DNA of 64,000 nt from Streptomyces cinnabarinus. GTDB lineage: Bacteria; Actinomycetota; Actinomycetes; Streptomycetales; Streptomycetaceae. Positions 1-7,796 of this stretch are shown here, one piece after another. The stretch covers positions 3,472,001 through 3,536,000 of the forward strand of contig NZ_CP114413.1 of NCBI RefSeq assembly GCF_027270315.1. Direction: 5' to 3'. Position 1 is the stretch's first letter; every line of letters starts with the position of its first letter. Both the position numbers and the translations under genes were made by a program. The notes under the pieces are model-generated. The model made no database searches. It had not been told where the DNA came from and saw nothing but the letters and a program-made list of their open reading frames with translations.

Positions 1-1050
1 CAGGCGGTGCCGCTGGTGGTGGTCGGGCTGTTCGCCGGGTCGTGGGTGGACCGGGGGGACCGGCGGCGGATCTTCCTCGTGGCGACCATCGGACAGGCGG
101 TCTGCTCGCTGCTGCTGGCGGTGCAGGGCTTCACCGGGAACGTGCCCGTCATCGGGATCCTCGCCCTGGTCGCCGCGGGCTCCTCGTTCGGCGCGGTCGG
201 CGGTCCGGCGGCGGGCGTGTTCGTGCCGCGGCTGCTGCCCAAGGACCAGGTGGCCGCGGGCCTCGCCCTCAACCAGGTCACCGCCCAGTCCATGATGCTG
301 CTCGGCCCGGCGCTCGGTGGCCTGTTCCTCGGCTGGTTCGGCATCGGCTTCTGCTACCTGATCGACGCCCTCAGCTTCGGCCTGGCCTTCTACGGCGCCT
401 TCGGCCTGCCCGCGCTGCCGCCCGAGGGCGAGCCGGCGCGGGCGGGGCTGCACGGCGTGCTGGACGGACTGCGCTTCCTGGGCGGGCACCGGGTGGTGCG
501 CGGGGCGCTGATCACCGACCTCGCGGCGACCGTGCTGGCGATGCCGATGAGCCTGTTCCCGCTGGTCAACGAGGAGCGCTTCGGCGGCAGTCCGCGCACC
601 CTCGGTCTGTTCCTGTCCGCCCTCGCGGTCGGCGGGGTCACCGCCACGGCCTTCTCCGGGCGGCTGACCCGGCTGGCCCGCCCCGGCGCGGTGATGCTCT
701 GGGGGGCCGCGATCTGGGGCGTGGCGCTCGCCCTGTTCGGGCTGACCAGCAGCGCCTGGGCGGGGCTCGGGCTGCTGGTGGTGGCGGGTGCGGCGGACTC
801 CGTGTCGGTGCTGTCCCGGACGACGATCGTCCAGACCCGGACCCCGGACGCCCTGTTGGGCCGGGTGACCGCCGCCGAGCAGATCGTCGGCCAGGCGGGG
901 CCGCACCTGGGCAATCTGCGCGGCGGTGTGGTGGCCGGCTGGACGTCCGGAGCGACCGCCCTGCTCACCGGCGGCCTGCTGTGCGTGCTGGCGGTGGCCT
1001 ACGTCGCCACGGCCACTCCGGAGCTGCGGGACGGCACCACGCCGGAGTGA
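1..1050 (+). CDS. MFS transporter, 5' end outside window
   Basis: C-terminal ~349 residues of a major facilitator superfamily permease, probably a proton-driven drug or metabolite exporter of the inner membrane. The reading frame is already open at base 1, so the true start lies upstream. The visible part begins with a hydrophobic helix followed by the basic loop GSWVDRGDRRR, which is the conserved MFS cytoplasmic loop 2-3 motif (G-x-x-x-D-R-x-G-R-R type). About nine further hydrophobic helices follow, with a charged central loop near residues 135-160. It ends convergently 31 bp from the EPSP synthase homologue. Substrate cannot be told from sequence; the family is well supported. Confidence 0.85.
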   Translation, partial: QAVPLVVVGLFAGSWVDRGDRRRIFLVATIGQAVCSLLLAVQGFTGNVPVIGILALVAAGSSFGAVGGPAAGVFVPRLLPKDQVAAGLALNQVTAQSMMLLGPALGGLFLGWFGIGFCYLIDALSFGLAFYGAFGLPALPPEGEPARAGLHGVLDGLRFLGGHRVVRGALITDLAATVLAMPMSLFPLVNEERFGGSPRTLGLFLSALAVGGVTATAFSGRLTRLARPGAVMLWGAAIWGVALALFGLTSSAWAGLGLLVVAGAADSVSVLSRTTIVQTRTPDALLGRVTAAEQIVGQAGPHLGNLRGGVVAGWTSGATALLTGGLLCVLAVAYVATATPELRDGTTPE

Positions 1051-1054
1051 GCCG

Positions 1055-1093
1055 GGCTCACAGGCCGGCTCACCCTGCGGCTCACAGGCCGGC
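1055..1093. repeat. 15-bp direct repeat duplicating the end of the EPSP synthase homologue
   Basis: GGCTCACAGGCCGGC occurs at 1055-1069 and again at 1079-1093, 24 bp apart. The second copy contains the stop codon of the minus-strand aroA-like gene, so the 3' tip of that gene has been copied just downstream. Confidence 0.7.
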
Positions 1094-2314
1094 GCGCAGG
1101 GCGGTGAACTCCTCGTGGAAGCCGGGGAAGGTCTTGCGGACGCAGCCGGGGTCGTCGAAGGAGATGCCCGGGACGCGGAGGCCGGTGACGGCGAAGGACA
1201 TGACGATGCGGTGGTCGCCGTAGGTCTTGATCTCCGCGCCGGCGGGGGCGGCGCCCGGGTGGATCTCGATCCAGTCGGGACCGGTCTCCACCCGCACCCC
1301 CAACCGCCGCAGATTCTCCGCGCAGGCCTCCAGGCGGTCGCACTCCTTCACCCGGGTGTTGGCGACGTCCTCGATGCGCACCGGGCCCGAGGCGAAGGGG
1401 GCGAGGGCGGCGAGGGTGGGCATGGTGTCGGAGATGTCCCGCATGTTGACGGTGAGGCCACGCAGTTCGCCGGTGCCGCGGACGGTCGTGCGGTCCGCGC
1501 CGATCTCCACCTCGGCGCCCATCCGGCGCAGTACGTCGACGAAGCCCAGGTCGCCCTGGAGCGCGCCCTCGCCGAGGCCCGGGACGGTCACCTCGCCGCC
1601 GGAGAGGGCCGCGGCGGCGAAGAAGTAGCTGGAGGTGGAGGCGTCGGGTTCGATGGCGTAGGTGGTGGCGCGGTAGCCGCCCGGCGGGACGACGAAGTCC
1701 TTGCCCTCCCGGGCCACCTCCACCCCGAACGCCCGCATCATCGCGAGGGTGATCTCGACGTACGGCACCGAGACCAGGTCGGTGACATGGATGCGCAGGC
1801 CCTTCTCGGTGAGCGGGCCGAGCAGCAGCAGGGCGGTCAGGTACTGCGAGGACTGTCCGGCGTCCAGCGTCACCTCGCCGCCGGTGACCCCGGCCGCCCG
1901 CACGGTCAGTGGGTGGTGGCCGTCCCGCTCCTCGTGCCGCAGGTCCACGCCCAGCTCGCGCAGGGCCCGGGTGAGCGGCAGCAGCGGGCGGCGGCGCATC
2001 TGCTCGGAGGCGTCGAAGCGGTAGGTGCCGTGGCCGGCGGCGGCCAGCGTCGGCAGGAAGCGGGCGGTCGTCGCGCCGTCCCGGCAGTAGACGTCCGCCT
2101 CGGCGACCGCGGGGCCCTGTGGGCGGCCGTCCACCTGCCAGCTGTCCGGGGTCCGGCCGACGCGATAGCCGAGCCGGGTCAGCCCTTCGGCGAAGCCCTC
2201 GGTGTCGTCCGACCGCAGCGGCCGTACGAGGGTGGTGACTCCGTCGGCCGCCGCCGCCAGGAAGAGGGCGCGCGCGGTGATGGACTTGGAACCGGGAATG
2301 TCGGCAACTGGCAT
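1082..2314 (-). CDS. 3-phosphoshikimate 1-carboxyvinyltransferase (EPSP synthase) homologue, probably a second copy
   Basis: EPSP synthase family enzyme joining shikimate-3-phosphate and phosphoenolpyruvate in aromatic amino acid synthesis, about 410 residues (family usually 420-440). Family motifs are PGSKSITARA near the N-terminus, MRRRPLLPLTRAL, SSQYLTALLL, DASTSSYFF, RVKECDRLEA and the C-terminal DDPGCVRKTFPGF with the PEP-site lysine. The usual A-G-T-x-M-R-F loop reads GATTARF, placing alanine where glyphosate-sensitive enzymes have glycine. No other shikimate gene is adjacent, so it may be a paralogue with a specialised role. The ATG at 2314 was chosen; an in-frame GTG at 2344 would add ten residues and form a fuller first strand, so the start is uncertain. 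Confidence 0.85.
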   Translation of the reverse strand: MPVADIPGSKSITARALFLAAAADGVTTLVRPLRSDDTEGFAEGLTRLGYRVGRTPDSWQVDGRPQGPAVAEADVYCRDGATTARFLPTLAAAGHGTYRFDASEQMRRRPLLPLTRALRELGVDLRHEERDGHHPLTVRAAGVTGGEVTLDAGQSSQYLTALLLLGPLTEKGLRIHVTDLVSVPYVEITLAMMRAFGVEVAREGKDFVVPPGGYRATTYAIEPDASTSSYFFAAAALSGGEVTVPGLGEGALQGDLGFVDVLRRMGAEVEIGADRTTVRGTGELRGLTVNMRDISDTMPTLAALAPFASGPVRIEDVANTRVKECDRLEACAENLRRLGVRVETGPDWIEIHPGAAPAGAEIKTYGDHRIVMSFAVTGLRVPGISFDDPGCVRKTFPGFHEEFTALRAGL

Positions 2315-2373
2315 GACCCCAATGATCGCCCGCAGCGGCTCCACCGCGCCGGGAAGTCCACGAGATGGACCAC

Positions 2374-2700
2374 GGATCGTCAGGCCGCGGCCATGTCACC
2401 GGGGACGGAACGGACCGGTCCGGGGGGCGCCGACGGGGCTGTGCGGAGCACCTCGCGACCGGTATGTCCTCCGATGCGGAACGGGCCGGTCCGGCGGGCG
2501 CAGGACAGTACCGCGCAGAGCGACTCCCGGTCGGTCAGTCCGCGGCCATGCCCTCCGGTGCAGAACCGGCCGGCCCGGCGCAGCACAGGACCGCGCAGAG
2601 CGACTCCCGGTCGGTCAGTCCGTGGCCATGTCGTCCGGGGCGGAGCGGGCCAGGCCGGCCAGGGTGGAGAGGGCCGTGGCGAGGGTGTCCGTGCGGGGGG
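2374..2700. repeat. Degenerate ~80-bp tandem repeat overlapping the mocR 3' end
   Basis: Four related units can be traced. The two best copies are identical over about 33 bases (2510-2542 and 2590-2622), exactly 80 bp apart, and both continue into a GGCCATG block. Two more diverged copies are centred on ATG-containing blocks near 2393 and 2464, 71 and 84 bp from their neighbours. The last unit is the actual 3' coding end of the minus-strand mocR gene. The array therefore looks like successive duplication of that gene's tail into the space before the EPSP synthase homologue. No gene is called in 2345-2614. Confidence 0.75.
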
Positions 2701-3952
2701 TGGCGAGGCCCAGGCGGATCGCGTTCGGGGCGTGCGCGTCGCCGACGGTGAACGCGGCTGCGGGGGGTACGCCGATGCCGTAGCGGGCGGCCGCGGCGAC
2801 GAAGGTGTCGGCGCGCCAGGGGCGGGGCAGCCGCCACCAGCAGTGGTAGGAGCGCGGGTCCGTGCGCACGGCGAAGCCGGACAGGCGGCGGGCCGCGATC
2901 TCCTGGCGTGCGGCGGCGTCCCGCTGCTTGGCCCGCACGAGCCGGCGTACGACACCCTCGCGCTGCCAGCGGGCGGCGGCCTCCAGGTTGAAGTGCTGGG
3001 CGGTCCAGCCCCCGGAGCGCAGCGCGGCGGCGATGTCGTCGAGCAGGAGCCCCGGCGCCACCACCAGACCGAGGGAGAGCCCGGGGGCGACGCGCTTGGA
3101 GAGGCTGTCGACGAGGACCGTCCGCTCGGGCACCAGGGCGGCCAGCGGGGGCAGTTCGTCCCTCAGGAAGGCCCAGATGGTGTCCTCGATCACGGGGAGG
3201 TCCAGGCGTCTGAGCACATCGGCCAGCCGGTGTGTTCGGGGCTCGGGCATCGTCAGAGACAGGGGGTTGTGGAGCACCGGCTGGGCGTAGACGGCGTGCA
3301 GCGCACCGGCCCGGTGGGCCTCCTCCACGGCTTCCGGGACGAGTCCGTCGTCGTCCATGGCGAGCGGGACCAGCGTGATGCCCAGCCGACCCGCGATCGC
3401 CTTGACCACGGGGTACGTCAGCTCCTCCACCCCGAGCCGGGCGCCGGGCGGGACCAGGGCGGCGAAGACCGCGGAGAGCGCCTGGCGGCCGTTCCCGGCG
3501 AACAGCACCCGCGCCGGGTCGGGGCGCCAGCCGCCTCGGGTGAGCAGATCGGCGGCGGCCTCCCGGGCGGCGGGATGACCGGCGGGGCCGACCGGGCGCA
3601 GGGCGTCCTGGAGGACGTCGGTACGCAGCAGGCCCTCAAGGCCGGCGGCGAGCAGCGCCGACTGCTCGGGCACGACCGGGTAGTTGGACTCCAGGTCGAT
3701 CCGGCTCCCCGCGGGTTCGCCGAGCGCGGGCGGGTCGGTGGGGGCGGCGGAGCGCACGAAGGTGCCGCGGCCCACCTCGCCGACGGTCAGTCCGCGGCGG
3801 CCGAGTTCCTGGTAGACGCGGGTGGCGGTGGAGTTGGCGATGCCGTACCGCCGGGCGAAGGCGCGCTGCGGGGGAAGCCGGTCGCCCGGCTTGAGGGCGC
3901 CGGACCTGATCTCCGCGGCCACCTCGTCGGCGACGCTCCGGTAGTCCCGCAC
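2615..3952 (-). CDS. MocR-type regulator (GntR winged helix fused to aminotransferase fold)
   Basis: PLP-dependent regulator of the MocR/PdxR family, 445 residues. Residues ~1-70 form a GntR winged helix (LKPGDRLPPQRAFARRYGIA, then TVGEVGRGTFVR). The rest is a fold-type I aminotransferase domain with the PLP lysine in VLVDSLSKRVAPG and the nearby asparagine motif PVLHNPLSL. The track-length ORF extends upstream to 4060. I chose the GTG at 3952 because GAGGGGAG precedes it at normal spacing and the GntR domain begins directly after. It is divergent from a LysE exporter, and the 175-bp gap carries repeated ATTGC/GCAAT elements, so control of lysE and of itself is likely. The effector is unknown, perhaps an amino acid. 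Confidence 0.9.
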   Translation of the reverse strand: MRDYRSVADEVAAEIRSGALKPGDRLPPQRAFARRYGIANSTATRVYQELGRRGLTVGEVGRGTFVRSAAPTDPPALGEPAGSRIDLESNYPVVPEQSALLAAGLEGLLRTDVLQDALRPVGPAGHPAAREAAADLLTRGGWRPDPARVLFAGNGRQALSAVFAALVPPGARLGVEELTYPVVKAIAGRLGITLVPLAMDDDGLVPEAVEEAHRAGALHAVYAQPVLHNPLSLTMPEPRTHRLADVLRRLDLPVIEDTIWAFLRDELPPLAALVPERTVLVDSLSKRVAPGLSLGLVVAPGLLLDDIAAALRSGGWTAQHFNLEAAARWQREGVVRRLVRAKQRDAAARQEIAARRLSGFAVRTDPRSYHCWWRLPRPWRADTFVAAAARYGIGVPPAAAFTVGDAHAPNAIRLGLATPRTDTLATALSTLAGLARSAPDDMATD

Positions 3953-4011
3953 GGCAACGCTCCCCTCGGCTTCCGATCCTCGGCTCAGGTGATCGCCCAC
4001 CCAACCACAGA

Positions 4012-4084
4012 ATTGCACCGAGAGCAATATCGCCATTGCATCGAGGCAATACCTCTCCATAGACTCCGAGAGTCAGTGCATTGC
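4012..4084. promoter_or_regulatory. Repeated ATTGC/GCAAT operator-like sites between mocR and lysE
   Basis: Two inverted repeats lie side by side: ATTGC-N7-GCAAT at 4012-4028 and ATTGC-N6-GCAAT at 4035-4050. A further ATTGC half-site is at 4080-4084. They sit in the A/T-rich centre of the divergent promoter region, where MocR proteins typically bind direct and inverted repeats. Assignment to this MocR is inferred from position only. Confidence 0.6.
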
Positions 4085-4127
4085 CTGGCGCGGCACAAAG
4101 TGACAGCGACAACGGGGAGAGTCCGTC

Positions 4128-4775
4128 ATGGTCGAACCGAGCGGAGTCCTCGGTGTGTTCGTCATCGCCCTCGGCATGGTGCTCACCCCCGGACCGAACA
4201 TGCTCTACCTCGTCTCGCGCAGCATCACCCAGGGCAGACGCGCCGGGGTGATCTCCCTCGGCGGGGTGGCGGTCGGCTTCCTGGTCTATCTGACGGCCGC
4301 GAACCTCGGCCTGTCGGTCGTCTTCTACGCGGTCCCCCAGCTGTACGTCGCGGTGAAGCTGGCCGGCGCCTGCTACCTCGGCTGGCTCGCCTGGAGCGCG
4401 CTGAAGCCGGGCGGGATCTCGGTGTTCGCGCCGAAGGACGTACCGCCCGACTCGCCGCGCAGACTGTTCACGATGGGCCTGGTGACGAATCTGCTCAACC
4501 CGAAGATCGCCATCATGTACCTGTCCCTGATCCCGCAGTTCATCGATCCGCAGGCGGGCCATGTCCTGGTCCAGGGGCTGCTGCTGGGCTCGGTGCAGAT
4601 CGCGGTCGCCGTGACGGTCAACCTCTCCATCGTGCTGGCGGCCGGCACCATCGCCGTGTTCCTGGCCCGCCGCCCCGGCTGGCTGCGGACGCAGCGGTAC
4701 GTCATGGGCACCGTACTCGGCGGGCTCGCGGTGTCCCTGGCCGTGGACACCTCGGGACCGGCGAAGGCGAACTGA
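4128..4775 (+). CDS. LysE/RhtB-family amino acid exporter
   Basis: Inner-membrane exporter of the LysE/RhtB superfamily, 215 residues, the usual length. The start reads VFVIALGMVLTPGPNMLYLVS, with the family's conserved T-P-G-P-N near residue 22. Five to six hydrophobic helices follow, together with the family motif NLLNPKIAIMYLSLIPQF near residue 125. The ATG at 4128 follows GGGGAGAG. The gene is transcribed divergently from a MocR regulator, suggesting that the exported compound (an amino acid or analogue) or a PLP-reactive derivative is the inducer. The substrate is not determined. Confidence 0.9.
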   Translation: MVEPSGVLGVFVIALGMVLTPGPNMLYLVSRSITQGRRAGVISLGGVAVGFLVYLTAANLGLSVVFYAVPQLYVAVKLAGACYLGWLAWSALKPGGISVFAPKDVPPDSPRRLFTMGLVTNLLNPKIAIMYLSLIPQFIDPQAGHVLVQGLLLGSVQIAVAVTVNLSIVLAAGTIAVFLARRPGWLRTQRYVMGTVLGGLAVSLAVDTSGPAKAN

Positions 4776-5177
4776 CGCCGCGCCAGTCGCCCCGTACACC
4801 GCCCCAATCGCCCCGTCCGACTCCCGCGCACCGACTTCCGGAATTCCGCGGGCAAGCGGGAACCCGCCCCCACCCGCGCCCGTCCAAACGGCAGCTGTCG
4901 GAGAGTCACCACGGTGCGGTGTCGGCCTCGCTGCTGGCTGCGAACGCTGACCCACCCTCTCCGCCGCGCCGCGGCCGACAGCGATCCGCCATCGGCGCGC
5001 CCCCCTCCAACAGCGCCGATGGCGGACCCCCAGTTACCCGGCCACGGCCACGGTCCGCGTTAATGTGCACTCTCTTGACTGGCAGAAACTTCCCGGATAT
5101 TGGTGATTCCTCGGAAGTTTCTTTCAGCGGAACCCCTCTGAAGCCTCTTCAGCGGATCACCTCCGGAAGGAGCGCAC
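4776..5177. other. 402-bp intergenic region with hairpin and GH3 promoter
   Basis: No gene is supported here. The first half is cytosine-rich and featureless apart from a perfect hairpin (annotated separately). The second half carries a candidate promoter for the GH3 gene: TTGACT at 5075-5080 and TATTGG at 5098-5103, spaced 17 bp. A 10-bp inverted repeat (AGAAACTTCC at 5084-5093, GGAAGTTTCT at 5113-5122) straddles the -10 and could be an operator. A smaller CTGAAG/CTTCAG repeat lies at 5138-5152. The ribosome binding site GGAAGGAG is at 5165-5172. Confidence 0.6.
4985..5026 (+). terminator. 14-bp perfect hairpin downstream of lysE
   Basis: Arms 4985-4998 (TCCGCCATCGGCGC) and 5013-5026 are perfect complements around a 14-nt loop. 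There is no T-tract, as is common in Streptomyces. It could end lysE transcription, although it lies 210 bp past the stop. Confidence 0.5.
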
Positions 5178-6983
5178 GTGCCCTCCAGACGCACCGTCCT
5201 CGCCGCCACGGCGGGAGTCGCCGCCACGCTCGCCGCGGGCGGCACGGCATACGCGGACGACTCCCACGCGCACGACAGGAAGCTCCGCTCCCTCATCTCC
5301 CGTATGACCCTTGAGGAGAAGGTCGGCCAGCTCTTCGTGATGCGGGTCTACGGCCACTCCGCCACCGCCCCCGACCAGGCCGACATCGACGCCAACCTCA
5401 AGGAGATCGGCGTCCGCACGGCGGCCGAACTGCTCGCCAAGTACCGCGTGGGCGGCATCATCTACTTCGCCTGGGCGCACAACACCCGTGACCCGCACCA
5501 GATCGCGGACCTGTCCAACGGCATCCAGAAGGCGTCCCTGGAGCTTCCGCGCGGGCTGCCGGTGCTGGTCTCCACCGACCAGGAGCACGGCATAGTCGCC
5601 CGCGTGGGCGAGCCCGCCACCCTCTTCCCGGGCGCGATGGCCATCGGCGCGAGCGGCTCGCGCACCGACGCCCGCACCCTCGGCCGGATCGCCGGGAAGG
5701 AACTGCGCGCGCTGGGCATCCGGCAGAACTACTCCCCCGTCGCCGATGTGAACGTCAACCCCGCCAACCCGGTCATCGGCGTCCGCTCCTTCGGCTCCGA
5801 CCCGAGTGCGGTCTCCCGTATGGTCGCTGCCGAGGTCGTGGGCTACCAGCGCTCCTCGGTCGCGGCGACCGCCAAGCACTTCCCCGGGCACGGCGACACG
5901 GCCGTGGACAGCCACTACGGCTTCCCGGTCATCACCCACACCCGGGCCCAGTGGGACCAGCTGGACGCGCCTCCCTTCCGGGCGGCGATCGAGGCGGGCA
6001 TCGACTCGATCATGACCGCGCACATCATGGTCCCGGCGCTGGACGACTCCGGCGACCCGGCCACCCTCTCCCGCCCGATCCTCACCGGCATCCTGCGCGA
6101 GGAACTCGGCTACGACGGGGTCGTGGTCACCGACTCCCTCGGCATGGAGGGCGTGCGCACCAAGTACGGGGACGACCGGGTCCCGGTACTGGCGCTCAAG
6201 GCGGGCGTGGACCAGCTGCTGAACCCGCCGAACCTGGACGTCGCCTGGAACGCCGTGGTGAAGGCGGTGCGGGACGGCGAGCTGACCGAGGCGCGGCTGG
6301 AGGAGTCGATCCTGCGGGTGCTGCGGCTGAAGGCGAAGCTGGGGCTCTTCGGCAGTCCCTACGTGAGCCACCGGGGCGTGGACCGCACGGTCGGCATCCC
6401 GGACCATCTGGCGGCGGCCGACCGGGTCGCGGAGCGCACCACGACCCTGCTGGTCAACGAGGGCGGACTGCTGCCGCTCTCCGCCACCGACCACCCGAGG
6501 CTCCTGGTGGTCGGCGCCGACCCGGCCTCCCCGTCCGGCACCACGGGCCCGCCGACCGGTGTCCTCGCGGGCACCCTCACCGAACTCGGCTTCACGGCAA
6601 CCGCGCTGTCCACCGGCACGGCGCCCTCCGCGGCGACCATCGCGAGGGCGGTGGCGGCGGCGGGGGACGCGGACGCGGTGGTTGTGGGCACGTACAACGT
6701 GACGGCGACGAGCAGCCAGAAGACCCTGGTCGCCCAGCTCCTCGCGACCGGGAAGCCGGTGGTGGCGGTGGCGATCCGCAACCCCTACGACGTCGCCCAC
6801 CTGCCCTCCGTCCGGGGCCTGGTGGCCTCCTACTCCTGGACCGATGTCGAACTGCGGGCGGCGGCCCGGGTGATCGCCGGCGCGGTGAACCCGGGCGGAC
6901 GGCTGCCGGTGCCGGTGCAGCGGGCCGACGATCCGAGCCGGGTGCTGTATCCGGTGGGGCACGGGCTGTCGTATCGGGCGTAG
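5178..6983 (+). CDS. Secreted GH3 beta-N-acetylglucosaminidase (NagZ-like)
   Basis: Exported glycoside hydrolase family 3 enzyme, 601 residues, predicted to release terminal N-acetylglucosamine from chitin or peptidoglycan fragments. The N-terminus is a Tat-like signal (SRRTVLAAT, hydrophobic stretch, A-Y-A-D cleavage region near residue 26). The NagZ signature KHFPGHGDTAVDSHYGF lies at residues 233-249, with the Asp-His catalytic dyad around D244/H246. The likely nucleophile is D319 in VVTDSLGM. A second alpha/beta domain (from ~410) ends the protein, as in two-domain bacterial NagZ. The GTG start is fixed by GGAAGGAG 6 nt upstream. It is monocistronic; the upstream inverted repeat may serve a repressor. 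Confidence 0.9.
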   Translation: MPSRRTVLAATAGVAATLAAGGTAYADDSHAHDRKLRSLISRMTLEEKVGQLFVMRVYGHSATAPDQADIDANLKEIGVRTAAELLAKYRVGGIIYFAWAHNTRDPHQIADLSNGIQKASLELPRGLPVLVSTDQEHGIVARVGEPATLFPGAMAIGASGSRTDARTLGRIAGKELRALGIRQNYSPVADVNVNPANPVIGVRSFGSDPSAVSRMVAAEVVGYQRSSVAATAKHFPGHGDTAVDSHYGFPVITHTRAQWDQLDAPPFRAAIEAGIDSIMTAHIMVPALDDSGDPATLSRPILTGILREELGYDGVVVTDSLGMEGVRTKYGDDRVPVLALKAGVDQLLNPPNLDVAWNAVVKAVRDGELTEARLEESILRVLRLKAKLGLFGSPYVSHRGVDRTVGIPDHLAAADRVAERTTTLLVNEGGLLPLSATDHPRLLVVGADPASPSGTTGPPTGVLAGTLTELGFTATALSTGTAPSAATIARAVAAAGDADAVVVGTYNVTATSSQKTLVAQLLATGKPVVAVAIRNPYDVAHLPSVRGLVASYSWTDVELRAAARVIAGAVNPGGRLPVPVQRADDPSRVLYPVGHGLSYRA

Positions 6984-7100
6984 CGCCGATACGCCACCAC
7001 CCCCGCGCAGGACCCCGAACGGGCCCAAAGCGGCCCGTATGTCTGGCGTGCGCCCGCCGCGGCGGGCCACGCTGGATCCGGGGGAAGTGGGGGGAGCGCG

Positions 7101-7727
7101 ATGCGTTTGAGACATGCCGTGGGGGCGGCGCTGCTGGCGGCCGTGCTGGTGACGGGCTGCCAGTCGGGGGGAACCGGCGAGGAGGACGCACACCTGGGCG
7201 AGAACGCCCCGGCGTCTCCGGCCCGGACCAAACCACCCTCGGGGTACGGCACGGTGTTCCTGGGGGTCGACGAGTGCAGTTCCTTCGGGACGACCAGCTT
7301 CACCGAGGTGCCGTGCGGCGGGGAGCGGGCTGCGGCCCGGGTAGTGGCCCGCTTCGACGGCACCGTCGGCGACGGCCCGCCCTGTCCCGGCACCACCGAC
7401 TTCGTGCTGCACATCAGCGAACAGAGCCCCTCGGACGAGGACGGCGACGGTGCGGTCCCCCAGGGCTACGCCTGCATGCGCAACCTCGCCCCGCCCCACC
7501 CCGGCGACCCCGGCTCCGGCGGCGGCCCCCGCACGATCGTCGGGGACTGCGTCTACAACTCCGGCGGCCGCCAGGTCCGCGAGACCTCCTGCGACGGCAA
7601 GGGCGAGAAGAAGCCCCAGTACAGGGTCGTGAAGGCGGTCACCGAACGCTCCCGGTGCCCGGTCTCGACGGCCCTGTACGTGCAGTTGGGCGGCGAGCGT
7701 CCGGTGGGCTGCGCGCGGCCGCTGTGA
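7101..7727 (+). CDS. Cysteine-rich lipoprotein of unknown function
   Basis: Predicted lipoprotein of 208 residues. A basic start, a hydrophobic stretch and the lipobox LVTGC place the lipidated cysteine at residue 20, so it should be anchored to the outer face of the membrane. The mature part holds eight further cysteines at regular intervals (DECSS, PCGGE, PPCPG, ACMRN, DCVYN, TSCDG, RCPVS, GCARP), suggesting four disulphides. I recognise no enzymatic motif. The repeated pattern of short segments around paired cysteines suggests two similar halves. GGGGGAG precedes the ATG. It lies 69 bp before the TCD1-protease pair, in the same direction, so cotranscription is possible but not shown. Confidence 0.75.
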   Translation: MRLRHAVGAALLAAVLVTGCQSGGTGEEDAHLGENAPASPARTKPPSGYGTVFLGVDECSSFGTTSFTEVPCGGERAAARVVARFDGTVGDGPPCPGTTDFVLHISEQSPSDEDGDGAVPQGYACMRNLAPPHPGDPGSGGGPRTIVGDCVYNSGGRQVRETSCDGKGEKKPQYRVVKAVTERSRCPVSTALYVQLGGERPVGCARPL

Positions 7728-7765
7728 GCGGCTGACGGGGCACGCGGACGGCCCACCCGGCATGC

Positions 7766-7775
7766 GGCATATGCC
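7766..7775. promoter_or_regulatory. 10-bp palindrome upstream of the TCD1-protease pair
   Basis: GGCATATGCC is a perfect palindrome 21 bp before the GTG start of the TCD1 gene. Its position suits an operator; the binding protein is unknown. Confidence 0.35.
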
Positions 7776-7796
7776 AGGTTCACGGACAGTGGCGTC

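Noticed and set aside
2374..2630. Repeat array considered as a CRISPR
   Set aside because: Only four units, 71-84 bp long, diverging, without constant repeats and unique spacers; it is a duplicated gene tail.
926..5314. Very long open frame across several genes
   Set aside because: It is antisense or out of frame to the EPSP synthase, MocR and LysE genes, all of which have clear family motifs; its own translation is low-complexity G/R/A/P sequence.
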